64,000 bases of DNA from Actinobaculum sp. 313 (GCF_003073475.1 NZ_CP029033.1:1488001-1552000); one strand, 5' to 3'. Positions 42,181 to 52,246 are shown, counted from the first letter of the stretch. Program-made: numbers and translations. Notes: a model not told the origin generated them from the letters alone.

Positions 42181-42939
42181 CTACTCCGCATCCAGTTCGG
42201 CCAGAATCTCGTCGGAGATGTCGACATTGGAGTACACGTTCTGTACGTCGTCGCACTCATCGAGTGCGTCGAGTACGCGCAACACCTTTTGCGCCCCTTC
42301 CTTGTCGACCTCCACCTTCATCGATGGCACGAACTGCACCTCGGCAGAGTTGTAGTCGATACCGGCGTCCTGCAATGCCATACGCACCGCGACGACGTCG
42401 TTGGGTTCACTCTCCACCGAATAGCTTTCGCCCTCGTCAACGACGTCCTCTGCCCCAGCATCCAGGACGGCCGTCAGAATATCGTCCTCTGACAGTGAGT
42501 CGGCCTTGGAAACCTCAACAACGCCCTTGCGAGTGAATAAGTACGACACCGACCCGGGATCGGCGAGCTGTCCACCGTTGCGCGTCAGAGCGGTTCGCAC
42601 CTCCGATGCCGCACGGTTCCGATTGTCAGTGAGGCATTCGATGAGAACGGCCACTCCACCCGATGCGTAGCCTTCGTAGGTGATCGACTCGTAATTCACC
42701 GCGTCACTGCCCTCACCCGATCCACGCTTGACCGCTCGATCAATGTTGTCGGCGGGAACCGAGTTCTTCTTCGCTTTCTGAATCGCATCGTAAAGTGTCG
42801 GGTTACCGGCAGGGTCACCACCGCCGATGCGGGCAGCTACCTCGATGTTCTTAATGAGCCGAGCGAAAAGCTTGCCGCGCTTGGCATCAATGGCAGCCTT
42901 CTTATGCTTCGTGGTCGCCCACTTCGAATGTCCGGACAC
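42181..42939 (-). CDS. YebC/PmpR family protein
   Basis: The 252-residue product starts [20 protein letters not shown], the YebC hallmark, and has [17 protein letters not shown] and ACDI-like acidic C-terminal domains. YebC proteins act as transcription regulators in some bacteria; recent work links others to ribosome stalling relief at prolines. The start GTG 42939 has AAGGAG 6 bases upstream. The gene lies directly upstream of ruvCAB, as in most bacteria. Confidence 0.94.
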   Translation of the reverse strand: MSGHSKWATTKHKKAAIDAKRGKLFARLIKNIEVAARIGGGDPAGNPTLYDAIQKAKKNSVPADNIDRAVKRGSGEGSDAVNYESITYEGYASGGVAVLIECLTDNRNRAASEVRTALTRNGGQLADPGSVSYLFTRKGVVEVSKADSLSEDDILTAVLDAGAEDVVDEGESYSVESEPNDVVAVRMALQDAGIDYNSAEVQFVPSMKVEVDKEGAQKVLRVLDALDECDDVQNVYSNVDISDEILAELDAE

Positions 42940-43127
42940 AGATTCTCCTTGGACTTGATGACTTCTCCATTACTCATTCTAACGAGTCCACGGCACCGTA
43001 CATTTCACCGTGCCGTATGCGCCGTGTCAGTTCTCCCCTGCCGGGGTTATGCCTTTGCGCAGGTGGAGGTTTGCGCAGGGGCATTTTCGGCGGGAAGGAA
43101 CTACGTCTCGTCGGCCGTCTCGACCTT

Positions 43128-43733
43128 CTACTCCACATCCTCCTCGGTGGTGTCATTCTCGTCGATAACATCGCACATCCCATCCCAGCCGTTGATCCAG
43201 CCCCGCACCAGCGCTCCTAAGCCGACCGGATAGAAGATCTCTCCAGCTCGTTCGGCCTCCTCAATTGTGCTCACATCCCACCAGCGGTATTCGTCGAGCA
43301 GCTCCTGTTCCAGTGCACTGAGTTCCTTTCCGGCGACGACGCTACTCGCCTCGGCAGCCGTGACTCGCAGCAGGAAGAAGTACTCGTTCTGCCGCTGCAC
43401 ACCGCGCGTGAATTTGAGGACTGCCCGACGATAGAGCACAGGACCGATAAGACGCTGCGCCTGAGCGCGCAGACCGGTCTCCTCGTACAGCTCACGCACC
43501 GCTCCCTCTCGCCGCGACTGGCCTTGAATACCACCGCCAACAGTGAACCACCATCGGAAGTTGGGCCGGTCCATATCGTGGCCACGAATGAGTAACACGC
43601 GGTTATCTGGGTCGATAACAAGCACACGAGCCGCCTCCCGGCTTGGGATCCCGTCAACGTCCGGAATCCACTCCGTGCGGGATTGTGTATCCGTGCGGGC
43701 GTCGGGTGCGTGCGCCTGCTCAGCCTCATGCAT
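43128..43733 (-). CDS. Nudix hydrolase with an altered Nudix box
   Basis: A probable nucleoside-diphosphate-linked hydrolase. The 201 residues carry FTVGGGIQGQSRREGAVREL then YEETGL; the REUXEEXGU half is intact, but the first Glu of the GX5E part is Gln. A middle segment VLLIRGHDMDRPNFRWW is typical of the Nudix fold. It overlaps the PrsW-like gene by 8 bp (43726-43733). By position it takes the place of the Nudix-type gene near pimA in mycobacteria (Rv2609c region). The substrate is unknown. Confidence 0.85.
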   Translation of the reverse strand: MHEAEQAHAPDARTDTQSRTEWIPDVDGIPSREAARVLVIDPDNRVLLIRGHDMDRPNFRWWFTVGGGIQGQSRREGAVRELYEETGLRAQAQRLIGPVLYRRAVLKFTRGVQRQNEYFFLLRVTAAEASSVVAGKELSALEQELLDEYRWWDVSTIEEAERAGEIFYPVGLGALVRGWINGWDGMCDVIDENDTTEEDVE

Positions 43734-45171
43734 ACCCGAATGTCCCTATGTAGGCTCCAGCGGCAGCCTGTCTAGTTTGACCGGTGAACACTAGGCGCAG
43801 ATCGCTCAGAAGGCTCAATCGGTTTTCTTCCTCCACGCGATTCTCCAGCCTGTTTGCCGTGCCACGTCGCAGCTGGCCGGATCTGGCATAGCCGAGTTGG
43901 ATCATCTCCTTCTGGAACAACTTCATCGCATCGCGGCCTTGCGCCGGGTTCCCACCGCTGCGTCCAACAGCCACGGCGGCCCATTCGGTAGCAGCCCGTC
44001 GATTGGAGAGGGTCTGGATCATTGAGAGTTCGTTGGGAGTAAACCATCCGGCACTCTCGTACTCACGTAACGCAGCTAGCACATGCCGTCGTTCGGAGCT
44101 GCGCGCGATAAGGATCACCGTGAGAGTCGCCGCATAGATTGGGATTTGGTACACCAGTCTTTCCCCATCCGACATGTTGAGTACCGCCGAGTAGTTGTGC
44201 AGCCCATGCAGCAGCACCGCGATGGCATACCCGACAAGAGTAACGGGAATGACGAAGGGGCGGAATCGCATCGTTGTCCCTATTCCCAGGGATAATCCGG
44301 TGAAACCCGTCGCTATCGGGTGAACGAAGGGGTTCAGAATGGCACGTATCTGGAAGACTTCCTCGACGTAGCCAAATGCTTCGCTAGTGGAGGCTCCGGA
44401 GTTCAGCGCCTCGGTGTACGCGGAGGTGAAGTAGAGAATGTTCTCGGTAAAGGCGAAACCGAGCCCGACCAGCATTCCGTATACGAGACCGTCCACTGCA
44501 CCGTTAACGTGCTTGTGGAAGATCAACACCATGAAGACTACGCCGAGTCCCTTACAGGCCTCTTCCATCAAGGGTGCACCGAATACCGCAGCGCGCTCAT
44601 CAAAGCTTTGTGCTGTATCGCCGGGGCGGTACAGCCAGTTGAAGTAGGTTCCGGTGTTCGAGAACACGATTGTCAACGCCGTAGCAATGCCCGCCCCCCA
44701 GGCGAAGGCAGCTACATAGATGCCCACCGGCTCACGTTCCCAGCGGTCGATCCAGGCGACAATGGCGGATATCACCACAACCGGCATAAGCGCCATCACT
44801 GCGAATGTTGCAGTGCGTGTTGCTCCCGCCTGGTTCAGGGTCGGCAACAAGTAAACAAAACCGGCTAACCCGGCGCACACAATGATTCCGACACTGATAT
44901 GCAGCGCTATCTTGTTCCCGCGCGGAGCGTGCCAGCGAGGCTCCTTTTGACTGATCTCGTCGATATTGCTCGGAGGTCGCGTGCCATCCAATGCCAGACC
45001 TGTTCCCGCAGCGAACGCCGTGGCCGAATAGCCGACGCCGTTGTTTCCCGTGAGGAACTCGGAACTTGCTGGCGGGGCGTAGTATCCACCTTGCACAGGT
45101 GCCGCCCCCCACGGACCACTCTGACTGTTGGTGCCGGACCGGGCCGGGTAGGGGTTGAAATTACTACTCAT
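43726..45171 (-). CDS. PrsW-type intramembrane metalloprotease
   Basis: A 481-residue integral membrane protein with a disordered N-terminal 85 residues and about eight hydrophobic helices. PrsW/CAAX-protease-like motifs are visible: EEACK at 203-207, FAFTEN near 239-244 and HPIATGF further on. In Bacillus PrsW cuts an anti-sigma factor at site 1. The tail after the last helix (about residues 370-481) is soluble and basic. It lies between the LemA-like and Nudix genes in the pgsA-pimA operon. A role in envelope stress is inferred; the substrate is unknown. Confidence 0.85.
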   Translation of the reverse strand: MSSNFNPYPARSGTNSQSGPWGAAPVQGGYYAPPASSEFLTGNNGVGYSATAFAAGTGLALDGTRPPSNIDEISQKEPRWHAPRGNKIALHISVGIIVCAGLAGFVYLLPTLNQAGATRTATFAVMALMPVVVISAIVAWIDRWEREPVGIYVAAFAWGAGIATALTIVFSNTGTYFNWLYRPGDTAQSFDERAAVFGAPLMEEACKGLGVVFMVLIFHKHVNGAVDGLVYGMLVGLGFAFTENILYFTSAYTEALNSGASTSEAFGYVEEVFQIRAILNPFVHPIATGFTGLSLGIGTTMRFRPFVIPVTLVGYAIAVLLHGLHNYSAVLNMSDGERLVYQIPIYAATLTVILIARSSERRHVLAALREYESAGWFTPNELSMIQTLSNRRAATEWAAVAVGRSGGNPAQGRDAMKLFQKEMIQLGYARSGQLRRGTANRLENRVEEENRLSLLSDLRLVFTGQTRQAAAGAYIGTFGYA

Positions 45172-45205
45172 GTGTCACTCATCATCTATTGCGTGCTGTC
45201 GGCGC

Positions 45206-45769
45206 TTACTCGTCGTCAATGTCAACGGTGACGGGAAGCGGAGCATTCCCAGCCAGATGGAACAACCGGGCCAGTGGATTACGGCGTAGGCGCCGGATCT
45301 GGTCCACATGGGAGTTATGGAAGGAGCGAGTCATGCGCACGTCGAGGCGCGCCCGCTCCAGCCTCTCCACGAGGCTTCCAGCACCGGTTTTCTCCTCCGG
45401 GTCCATCTCGTCGACCGTTAGCCGTAGTGTACGAGACAAATCTGATTCGAGCGAGCGCCGATCTCCCGGGGACTCGGGCGGCGTCACAGGAAGAAGCACG
45501 TCTAAACCGTCGTCGACAATCGGTAGCATGCCTTCCCGCAGGCAGGTATCCGCCGCATCTGCAAGGAGGACTGCTCCCGCCATATCGAGCGCACCATTCA
45601 CGGCGAAATCGTGGGCATACTGTGCACGGGCAGTGAGGGCATACTCAAGTGCACGCCGTGAGCGGAGTACTTGGCGGTGCAGCCGATCAATACGACGCGC
45701 GACGACGACGGCAACCATGGATAAAACGAACAGAAGAAGAACCAGGGCAATCCACCATGGAGCGCTCAC
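45206..45769 (-). CDS. membrane-anchored helical protein, LemA-like
   Basis: The 187 residues have one N-terminal membrane helix (WWIALVLLLFVLSMVAVVVA) followed by long charged helices (RRIDRLHRQVLRSRRALEYA and later RLERARLDVRMTRSFHNSHV). This topology and the VD/ARR pattern resemble LemA-type proteins, but the similarity is weak. The start overlaps the pimA stop by 4 bp. It probably faces the periplasm or cytoplasm as a coiled-coil anchor. Function unknown. Confidence 0.75.
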   Translation of the reverse strand: MSAPWWIALVLLLFVLSMVAVVVARRIDRLHRQVLRSRRALEYALTARAQYAHDFAVNGALDMAGAVLLADAADTCLREGMLPIVDDGLDVLLPVTPPESPGDRRSLESDLSRTLRLTVDEMDPEEKTGAGSLVERLERARLDVRMTRSFHNSHVDQIRRLRRNPLARLFHLAGNAPLPVTVDIDDE

Positions 45770-46893
45770 TCATCAACCTCCAACCTAGCGGTGCGTACTG
45801 CTGTCTCGTACACCGCATATACCTGCGATGCAACGGTTGACCAGTCATAACGATGCGCTTCGGCGCGAGCGCGCTGGACCGTCGCGGCGCGGCGCTCCGG
45901 GTCTCGTAAGGCCTCCGCAATGGTTGCGGCCAGCGCCGCAGAGTCGCCGTTGGCGAACTGATCGCCTAAGCTTCCGCCTCCCAGCACCGCCCGAAAAGCG
46001 GGAATATCGGAGGCGACGACGAAGCTACCGGCACTCATGGCCTCGATAAGAATGATGCCGAATGACTCACCGCCGGTGTTCGGCGCAAGGTAGATGTCCA
46101 CACTGGAAAGCAGGGCTGCTTTGTCCTCATCTGAGACTCCACCGAGGAATTCCACCGCATCGGCATCGGCACCGAAGGAGGCACGGGCCTCTTCGATATC
46201 CCCCCGGCCGGCCACGAACAGGCGTACACCCGGGAATTGTTCCCGAATGGCGTGAAAAGCCCCGGCGACCACGGGCAGACCCTTGCGCGGCTCGTCAAGC
46301 CGCCCGAGAAAGCCGAGGGTGGGCCGTCCGATTGCACCAGTGAACCGCTCGTCCCGTGCAGCCTTCTCAAAATCCGTGGTGTATACGCCGTTTGGAATCA
46401 CATATGCGTCACCACCCAGGTACTGCACTGCGGTCCGCCGCGCCTCCTGCGATACCGCGATCCGGGCCTGAATCTTCTCCAGAAATGGCCGCAGCATCGG
46501 CGTTCCGAGCTCCAGAGCCCGCGAACGGTCCATCGCCGTGTGGAAGGTGGAGACAACCGGACAACTGGCACTCATCAACGCCAACATGGAGACCGAGGGC
46601 ACGAAGGGCTCATGAACATGCAGGACATCAAACTCCCCCTCACGTAACCAGGCCCGCACCGCACGGTTCACACGCGGGCCGAAGGAAAGTCGCGCCACTG
46701 AGCCGTTGTACGGGATGGCGATGGCTGATCCCGTCGAACTGGCGAAGTCAGGAAGCGCATCGGTATCCTCCGCCGGTGCTATCACCCGCACATCATGGCC
46801 GCGCCGAATCAGCTCCGCCGCCAGATCGCGGATATGGAACTGGACTCCTCCTGGAACGTCCCACGAGTACGGGCAGGCGATACCTATGCGCAT
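45766..46893 (-). CDS. pimA: phosphatidylinositol alpha-mannosyltransferase
   Basis: Transfers mannose from GDP-mannose to phosphatidylinositol, the first step of PIM synthesis at the inner leaflet. The GT4 product (375 residues) has MRIGIACPYSWDVPGGVQFH, nearly the N-terminus of mycobacterial PimA, VLHVHEPFVPS, the GRLDEPRKGL loop and GESFGIILIEAM for the donor. ATG 46893 is preferred (AAGGA 6 bases upstream); ATG 46896 lies one codon before. It follows the acyltransferase gene with a start/stop overlap and precedes the LemA-like gene. Confidence 0.9.
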   Translation of the reverse strand: MRIGIACPYSWDVPGGVQFHIRDLAAELIRRGHDVRVIAPAEDTDALPDFASSTGSAIAIPYNGSVARLSFGPRVNRAVRAWLREGEFDVLHVHEPFVPSVSMLALMSASCPVVSTFHTAMDRSRALELGTPMLRPFLEKIQARIAVSQEARRTAVQYLGGDAYVIPNGVYTTDFEKAARDERFTGAIGRPTLGFLGRLDEPRKGLPVVAGAFHAIREQFPGVRLFVAGRGDIEEARASFGADADAVEFLGGVSDEDKAALLSSVDIYLAPNTGGESFGIILIEAMSAGSFVVASDIPAFRAVLGGGSLGDQFANGDSAALAATIAEALRDPERRAATVQRARAEAHRYDWSTVASQVYAVYETAVRTARLEVDE

Positions 46894-47990
46894 CATTCTT
46901 CCTTGCTAGAAGATCTCGATTCTTCCGTTTCCGAGCCACTGGTTCGGATATGTTCGGGCGACTCCTTCTCGGTGTTGATGGGTGTGCCCGGCACGGCGTT
47001 TGTTTCCGCCGTGGGTGCCCGTCCGAGTTCCTGTGCGCGTGCCCGGGCTCGCGCCAGTCGCTCCGGGTCGAGGTCGGAGACGAAAACCTTCTGCAGCATG
47101 TGCCAGTCGACAAGATACTCGCGCAGGAAAGGTTCGAGTTCTGTCACCCATTCTTGACTCATGCGCCGCAGGTCCGCTTCCCGCTCCCGCGGGGAAGACT
47201 GCACAGTGGTGCGGGCGTACACCGCGTCGGCCACATCAATCCGCAGTCCCCAACGGGTTCCCGCCTCGCGCCGCCGCTGCCCCCTTAGCTTCTCATACCG
47301 GGTGAAAATCGGGTAAATCGGAACGCCGGTGCGTTGGGCCAACAGTGCTGGCCCGGCTGCGACCAGCATGGCGTGTCCCGCCAGTTGGACCTCGATTCCT
47401 GAGGCGGTCAGATCACGATCCGCCAAAATCGGTGTGAGACAAACAGTTTCCTCCATATCGCGCGCCAGCGAGCGCAACGCTCCTCCACCTTTGACAAGCT
47501 GGTAGATCGTCATTCCCAGTGAGCGGCGAAACTCGTAAAAGCCCTCCGCCAACTCCGGCGGTTCAAGCTTCTCCGCAATGGTATGCACCTCCGCCAAGTC
47601 CATATTCGACCAGGCGCCCGCCAGATCCCAGTTTCCGGCGTGTGTCAGTGCTGCCGTGACGGAACGGCCCGCCGCAAACTCTGCCCGTAATGCGGCGTCG
47701 TTGCTAACACGCACGCGAGCGAGAATTTGCTTCTCGTTCAGCTTGCCGAGTCGGAAAACCTCGTAATAGTAGCGCATATAAGAACGCATGGCACGTGCGG
47801 ACAACCGTCGTGCCTGCCACCGATTCATCCCGGGTTGCAGACGCGCCTGATTCCTGCGTAGCTGGCGTACACCCCCCTGATTGGAAAGCCCCACCACAGT
47901 GCCTATGACGTTAAAGAGGCCCCGGCCTGCTGCCTCGGGCAGGCGATTGACGGCCGCCTGTGCGAAAGCGAACATGCGGACCGGATTCAC
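46893..47990 (-). CDS. patA: phosphatidylinositol mannoside acyltransferase
   Basis: A lipid A acyltransferase-like (LpxL/HtrB) protein that acylates a mannose of PIM. The start GTG 47990 has AGGCGAG upstream and overlaps the pgsA stop (GTGA). The 365 residues contain AALTHAGNWDLAG with the catalytic His-x4-Asp pair (HAGNWD), PIYPIFTRYEKL and WVTELEPFLREY. After about residue 310 the chain is acidic and disordered. The gene lies between pgsA and pimA as in mycobacteria. A longer frame upstream overlaps pgsA and lacks family content. Confidence 0.88.
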   Translation of the reverse strand: MNPVRMFAFAQAAVNRLPEAAGRGLFNVIGTVVGLSNQGGVRQLRRNQARLQPGMNRWQARRLSARAMRSYMRYYYEVFRLGKLNEKQILARVRVSNDAALRAEFAAGRSVTAALTHAGNWDLAGAWSNMDLAEVHTIAEKLEPPELAEGFYEFRRSLGMTIYQLVKGGGALRSLARDMEETVCLTPILADRDLTASGIEVQLAGHAMLVAAGPALLAQRTGVPIYPIFTRYEKLRGQRRREAGTRWGLRIDVADAVYARTTVQSSPREREADLRRMSQEWVTELEPFLREYLVDWHMLQKVFVSDLDPERLARARARAQELGRAPTAETNAVPGTPINTEKESPEHIRTSGSETEESRSSSKEE

Positions 47991-48619
47991 GATGTTCTCG
48001 CCTCGCTCGAGTGAGCCTGCCGATACACGACCACCATTCGCTGTATCACGGTGATCAGTGCCGCGATGAAGAGAATCCACATGGCAATGGTCATGATGAT
48101 ATCGCCAAGCTCCATCCCAACTAGCAGCATGGCAACTAGGGTGATGGTCAGCCGATCAGCACGCTCGGCCAATCCGACCGACGCCGTCATACCCAGGCCT
48201 TCGGCGCGGGCACGCGCGTATGGCACAACACTTCCCAAGCACAACGCTCCCAAGGCGCCGACCATCGTCCACAGCGCGTAGCGCGGATCACACCAACGGT
48301 AGGCCCAGATCAGCACCCCGCTGAGAATTGCCGCATCGGATACTCTGTCCAGCGTCGAGTCAAGAAATGCTCCCCACGATGACGACGTCCCCGTCAGCCG
48401 GGCAATCTGGCCGTCAAGATTGTCGAAAATCACGAGCACGGTGATCGTCAGGGCGGCAGCCGTCAAATGATCAAGGGGAACCAGAGTCAGCGCGACTGCG
48501 ACACCTGCCAGCGTGCCCGTGATCGTCACGGCGTCGGCACTGATATGCGCCTTGACGCACAGCCGGGCTATCGGTCCAAAAAGGACCTGGGCAAGCGGAC
48601 GACCGGAACGGCTCAGCAT
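47987..48619 (-). CDS. pgsA: CDP-alcohol phosphatidyltransferase (phosphatidylinositol phosphate synthase)
   Basis: Joins CDP-diacylglycerol to an alcohol, by context inositol 1-phosphate. The 210 residues form about six membrane helices and carry the full family motif DNLDGQIAR, then GAFLDSTLD, with all conserved Asp residues. It is the first gene of pgsA-patA-pimA, overlapping patA by 4 bp. In mycobacteria a HIT-domain gene lies between pgsA and thrS; here only 102 bp separate the two. Confidence 0.9.
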   Translation of the reverse strand: MLSRSGRPLAQVLFGPIARLCVKAHISADAVTITGTLAGVAVALTLVPLDHLTAAALTITVLVIFDNLDGQIARLTGTSSSWGAFLDSTLDRVSDAAILSGVLIWAYRWCDPRYALWTMVGALGALCLGSVVPYARARAEGLGMTASVGLAERADRLTITLVAMLLVGMELGDIIMTIAMWILFIAALITVIQRMVVVYRQAHSSEARTS

Positions 48620-48721
48620 TCTGTTACTCCCGTCGGGCGATTTACTCTCGATGCTTCCAGGTATCGCTGGTCGGCGTGCGGTGCCATCGTTCTCATGAGC
48701 CGTGCTGGCAGCGGCATGATG

Positions 48722-50773
48722 CTATTCCTCCGCCCGCTCCGCCGGGTAGAGATGCTCCCGCTCGGGCTCGTTGACACGGCAGGCGATGACATCCGAGATG
48801 TGGGCGACGGCGTCATCCACCGGGATGCCGTTCTCCTGCGTGCCATCGCGATAACGGAACGACACCGCTCCGGCGGCGACATCGTCACCGCCCGCGATGA
48901 TGGTGAAGGGAATCTTGTCCTTGGCGGCGTTACGGATCTTTTTTCCGAAGCGGTCGTCGCTATGATCCACCTCGACGCGGATTCCGGCCGCGCGCAATTT
49001 CCCTGCGACGTCGTCGCAGTAGGAATCGAAGGCGTCCGCCACCGGTACCAGCCGTGCCTGCACCGGAGCCAGCCACGTTGGGAACGCTCCCGCGTAATGC
49101 TCCGTTAACACGCCAATGAACCGCTCCACTGCACCCAACTTGGCACAATGGATCATCACCGGACGGCGATGCGATCCATCAGAGGCGGTGTATTCCAGAT
49201 CGAAGCGCTCCGGCTGGTTGAAGTCGTACTGTACGGTGGACATCTGCCAGGTACGGCCAATGGCGTCCTTGGCCTGCACTGAAATCTTCGGGCCGTAGAA
49301 CGCCGCACCGCCCGGGTCGGGCACCAGATCTAGGCCGGTGGAGGCGCATGCTTCTTCCAAGATTTGCGTCGCCACCGCCCAGTCCTCGTCCGAGCCGATG
49401 AATTTGTCTTTCTTCTTGTCGTCGTCGCTGCGTGTGGAAAGCTCCAGATAGAAATCGGTCAGTCCAAAGTCCTGCAGAATACCGAGGAAGAAGTTGAGCA
49501 GCTTGGTGATCTCATCCTTGGCCTGCTCCGGGGTGCAGTACGTATGCGAGTCATCCATAGTGAACCCACGCATGCGTGTGAGGCCGTGTACAACACCGGA
49601 CTTCTCATACCGGTAGTCATGGCCCATTTCAAAGAAGCGCAGCGGAAGCTCCCGGTAGGAGCGTCCCCGCGAGCGGAAAATGAGATTGTGCATCGGGCAA
49701 TTCATGGCCTTGAGATAGTACTCCTGGCCCGCCCGGGTGATATTTCCGGCGTCGTCGCGTTCCTCGTCGACCTGCATCGGCGGGAACATGGTGTCCGCAT
49801 AGTAGGGCAGATGGCCCGAGGTATGGAAGAGACCTCCCTTGGAAATCTCCGGAGTATGGACGAAGTCGAATCCTTCCTCCAAATGGCGCTGCCGTACGTA
49901 TGACTCAATAACATGCCGCAGGATACCGCCTTTGGGGTGGAAGAGCGCCAAGCCGGGGCCGATCTCCTCCGGGAAGGAGAAAAGGTCAAGCTCGGACCCC
50001 AACCGACGGTGGTCCCGTCGTTCGGCATCCTTGATTCGCTCTTGGTAGGCGAGAAGATCCTCTTTGGATGCCCATGCGGTGCCGTAAATCCGCTGGAGCT
50101 GGTCGTTGGCTTGGTTTCCCTTCCAGTATGCGGCCGAGGACTTTGTCAGCGCGAAACCGTTGCCGATCAAGCGAGTGGAGGGAAGGTGGGGACCGCGGCA
50201 TAGGTCGCTCCACGCGACGGTGCCATCGCGGCGCACATTGTCGTAAATGGTGAGCTCTGTACCGCCCACCTCCACGGATGCCCCTTCTGCGCCGCTCCCT
50301 TTGGTAGCAATCAGTTCCAACTTGTAGGGCTGCGCCACTAGTTCTGTGCGCGCCTCTTCTTCACTGAGGACGCGGCGGCGGAAGGTCTGCCCCTCCTTGA
50401 CGATGCGCTTCATCCGCTTTTCGATCTCGCGCAGCATCTCCGGAGTCACCGCATCGATATTGCCGAAGTCATAGTAGAAGCCGTCAGTGACGAACGGACC
50501 AATTCCGAGATTCACATCCGGGAAGATGCCTTGCACGGCCTGTGCCATCACATGCGTACAGGAATGGCGCAGGATCCCCAGGCCATCCGGCGAGGAAATA
50601 TCCACGCCTTCAACAGCCGCCCCCTCCGGCAAATCGGAAAGCTCCGTGGTCAGATCGCGCAGAACACCGTCTATACGCAACGCGATGATATTGCGCTGCT
50701 CGGAATACAGGTCTTTGCCGGTCGTCTTCTCCCCTACCGAAGTTGACTTACCATCGATCACGATCACGGGCAC
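48722..50773 (-). CDS. thrS: threonyl-tRNA synthetase
   Basis: A class II synthetase for threonine with editing. The start GTG 50773 has AAGGAG 7 bases upstream, giving 683 residues beginning [17 protein letters not shown] domain is followed by the editing domain with [12 protein letters not shown], then the core with [27 protein letters not shown] (motif 2) and [20 protein letters not shown] (motif 3). Zinc ligands Cys and His are in place. A C-terminal anticodon domain ends the chain. The frame extends upstream without homology. It probably has its own promoter (TAAGAT near 50822-50830, minus strand). Confidence 0.96.
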   Translation of the reverse strand: MPVIVIDGKSTSVGEKTTGKDLYSEQRNIIALRIDGVLRDLTTELSDLPEGAAVEGVDISSPDGLGILRHSCTHVMAQAVQGIFPDVNLGIGPFVTDGFYYDFGNIDAVTPEMLREIEKRMKRIVKEGQTFRRRVLSEEEARTELVAQPYKLELIATKGSGAEGASVEVGGTELTIYDNVRRDGTVAWSDLCRGPHLPSTRLIGNGFALTKSSAAYWKGNQANDQLQRIYGTAWASKEDLLAYQERIKDAERRDHRRLGSELDLFSFPEEIGPGLALFHPKGGILRHVIESYVRQRHLEEGFDFVHTPEISKGGLFHTSGHLPYYADTMFPPMQVDEERDDAGNITRAGQEYYLKAMNCPMHNLIFRSRGRSYRELPLRFFEMGHDYRYEKSGVVHGLTRMRGFTMDDSHTYCTPEQAKDEITKLLNFFLGILQDFGLTDFYLELSTRSDDDKKKDKFIGSDEDWAVATQILEEACASTGLDLVPDPGGAAFYGPKISVQAKDAIGRTWQMSTVQYDFNQPERFDLEYTASDGSHRRPVMIHCAKLGAVERFIGVLTEHYAGAFPTWLAPVQARLVPVADAFDSYCDDVAGKLRAAGIRVEVDHSDDRFGKKIRNAAKDKIPFTIIAGGDDVAAGAVSFRYRDGTQENGIPVDDAVAHISDVIACRVNEPEREHLYPAERAEE

Positions 50774-51215
50774 GTTTATTCTCCTTTGCGTCAGGTGCGC
50801 ACATACGAAGGCACGCATTAGCTCATCTTACCCAGAGAGTGCTTACTCTTCGAGCACATATGCAACTGCCGGAGACGCCATAAGCACAATCATGTAGCCG
50901 TAGTCGGCACGGCAAGTACACAAATCCTCCGGCTGACTGCCTGGTCATCCGCCATATGACCGGGTGCCAATCCCCTCTCTCGGCGCCAAACTCTCGTTTT
51001 GGAACACTGAGGATGGTGGACGCGGACCGCAAAAAGGGCGTTATAGACTCGCGGAATTGCGCTGCGGTCACTTCGGCGACATTCCGCCGCACTGTGTTCG
51101 CCACTGGCCGTAGGAGGTCAAACCGTCTAAGGGTGCTACATGCCAAACATGGATGCTGCGTCGAATATCCCAGCTGGTCAGCGGGAGTCGTCGGCTGATC
51201 AACAGCACTGTACTC
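50774..51215. other. intergenic region upstream of thrS, no gene seen
   Basis: About 440 bp. A possible -10 (TAAGAT, minus strand near 50825) for thrS and a small inverted repeat agagt-gctt-actct near 50840 are the only marks. No T-box elements or protein gene are recognisable. Confidence 0.4.
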
Positions 51216-51809
51216 CTACATCGGCAGCGTCTTGGAAGTCTCGAAGAACCGCTGATGTGCTTCGGCTACCAGCACCCTTCCCGAACGATAGTTGCCGCCA
51301 TAAACCAGATCGTGGAAAACGACCTCGTTGCCATCGTGCAGGTATAGTGCCGTACCGACTTCCCGCGTCGTCGTACGTCCGTTACCTCGCGGGACGGTGA
51401 CGGTTTTAACTTCCACACCGGACAGGTCACACCAGCGATAACTCCACTGCCGTGTCAGCTGTCCCTTCTTCGTCTCGAAATACTCAATACCTGCCGGAGT
51501 CAGCACCAAAAGACGCGGCGCTTTTTCCTTCCGGTAGTTGTATACCATCAGGAGTTCAAGCAAGCCCAGTACCACTGCAACACCGATAAGAACAACTGGC
51601 GAGACTGAGTCACGACCAGCCGTTAGGTAAATCACGAGGAAGAAAACGAAAAACAAGGCGTAGGCGGACGAAAACGCAATGAATCTCTTCTTCGCCAGTC
51701 CCGTCTCCGGTTGCAATTGAACACCCCCGGCGGAAACCGCGCCAAGCTGTGCGTTCACCCACTGCCATTCGTCCTGGCTCAACTGCGCGGCGTCATCTGC
51801 GATACTCAT
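51216..51809 (-). CDS. two-helix membrane protein with PH-like C-terminal part
   Basis: The 197 residues have two membrane helices (FIAFSSAYALFFVFFLVIYL and SPVVLIGVAVVLGLLELLMV) after a 50-residue soluble N-terminus. The C-terminal half (LLVLTPAGIEYFETKKGQLT and RQWSYRWCDLSGVEVKTVTV) is beta-rich and looks like a bacterial PH or YcxB-type domain. The start ATG 51809 has GAGAGG 5 bases upstream; TTG 51812 is an alternative. It stands alone with long flanks. I do not know its function. Confidence 0.75.
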   Translation of the reverse strand: MSIADDAAQLSQDEWQWVNAQLGAVSAGGVQLQPETGLAKKRFIAFSSAYALFFVFFLVIYLTAGRDSVSPVVLIGVAVVLGLLELLMVYNYRKEKAPRLLVLTPAGIEYFETKKGQLTRQWSYRWCDLSGVEVKTVTVPRGNGRTTTREVGTALYLHDGNEVVFHDLVYGGNYRSGRVLVAEAHQRFFETSKTLPM

Positions 51810-52095
51810 CAAAACCTCTCATATGCCGACGCGTCACACTGACCAAGACTCCTGTACACAGACGCACATCGCTATGCGTGAGCGCCCTGCTACGGAACAT
51901 GTGAGTCACCACGACTGCCGACCGGTAGCTGTTTCTTCGCCACATCCGAACCCCATGTGAGCAGAACCTGAAGTAGCGAAGGCTGACAGTAGTCGATTCT
52001 TCTGCACCACCCGTATCTCAGTCAAATGAGCGCAAGTGTCATAAAGAGGCGTTGCATTAACTCAGAAGTGCTGCTTTAACAATGTGAGCCACAGT
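51810..52095. other. intergenic region before the tRNA cluster, no gene seen
   Basis: About 285 bp between the PH-like gene and the tRNA genes. I see no hairpin with a T-run, promoter or ORF worth naming. Confidence 0.4.
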
Positions 52096-52170
52096 TGGTG
52101 GGCGATACTGGGTTCGAACCAGTGACCTCTTCCGTGTCAGGGAAGCGCGCTCCCGCTGCGCCAATCGCCC
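52096..52170 (-). tRNA. tRNA-Val (GAC)
   Basis: Cloverleaf on the minus strand: acceptor GGGCGAT/ATCGCCC, anticodon stem CTTCC/GGAAG with loop CTGACAC (anticodon GAC), T-arm GGTTCGAACC. The 3' CCA is encoded. Confidence 0.96.
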
Positions 52171-52175
52171 TTGCG

Positions 52176-52246
52176 AGGTGGGTACGGGATTCGAACCCGT
52201 GTACACGGCTTTGCAGGCCGTTGCCTCGCCTCTCGGCCAACCCACC
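52176..52246 (-). tRNA. tRNA-Cys (GCA)
   Basis: Acceptor GGTGGGT/ACCCACC, anticodon stem ACGGC/GCCGT with loop CTGCAAA (anticodon GCA), T-arm GGGTTCGAATCCC. The CCA end is not encoded. Five bases separate it from the tRNA-Val (GAC) gene, so both are probably co-transcribed. Confidence 0.96.

Noticed and set aside
48613-48888. 91-residue minus-strand ORF between pgsA and thrS as a HIT protein
   Set aside because: It overlaps thrS in another frame and has no HxHxH motif.
50774-51215. T-box leader before thrS
   Set aside because: No T-box sequence or specifier-like stem is visible; only a small inverted repeat.
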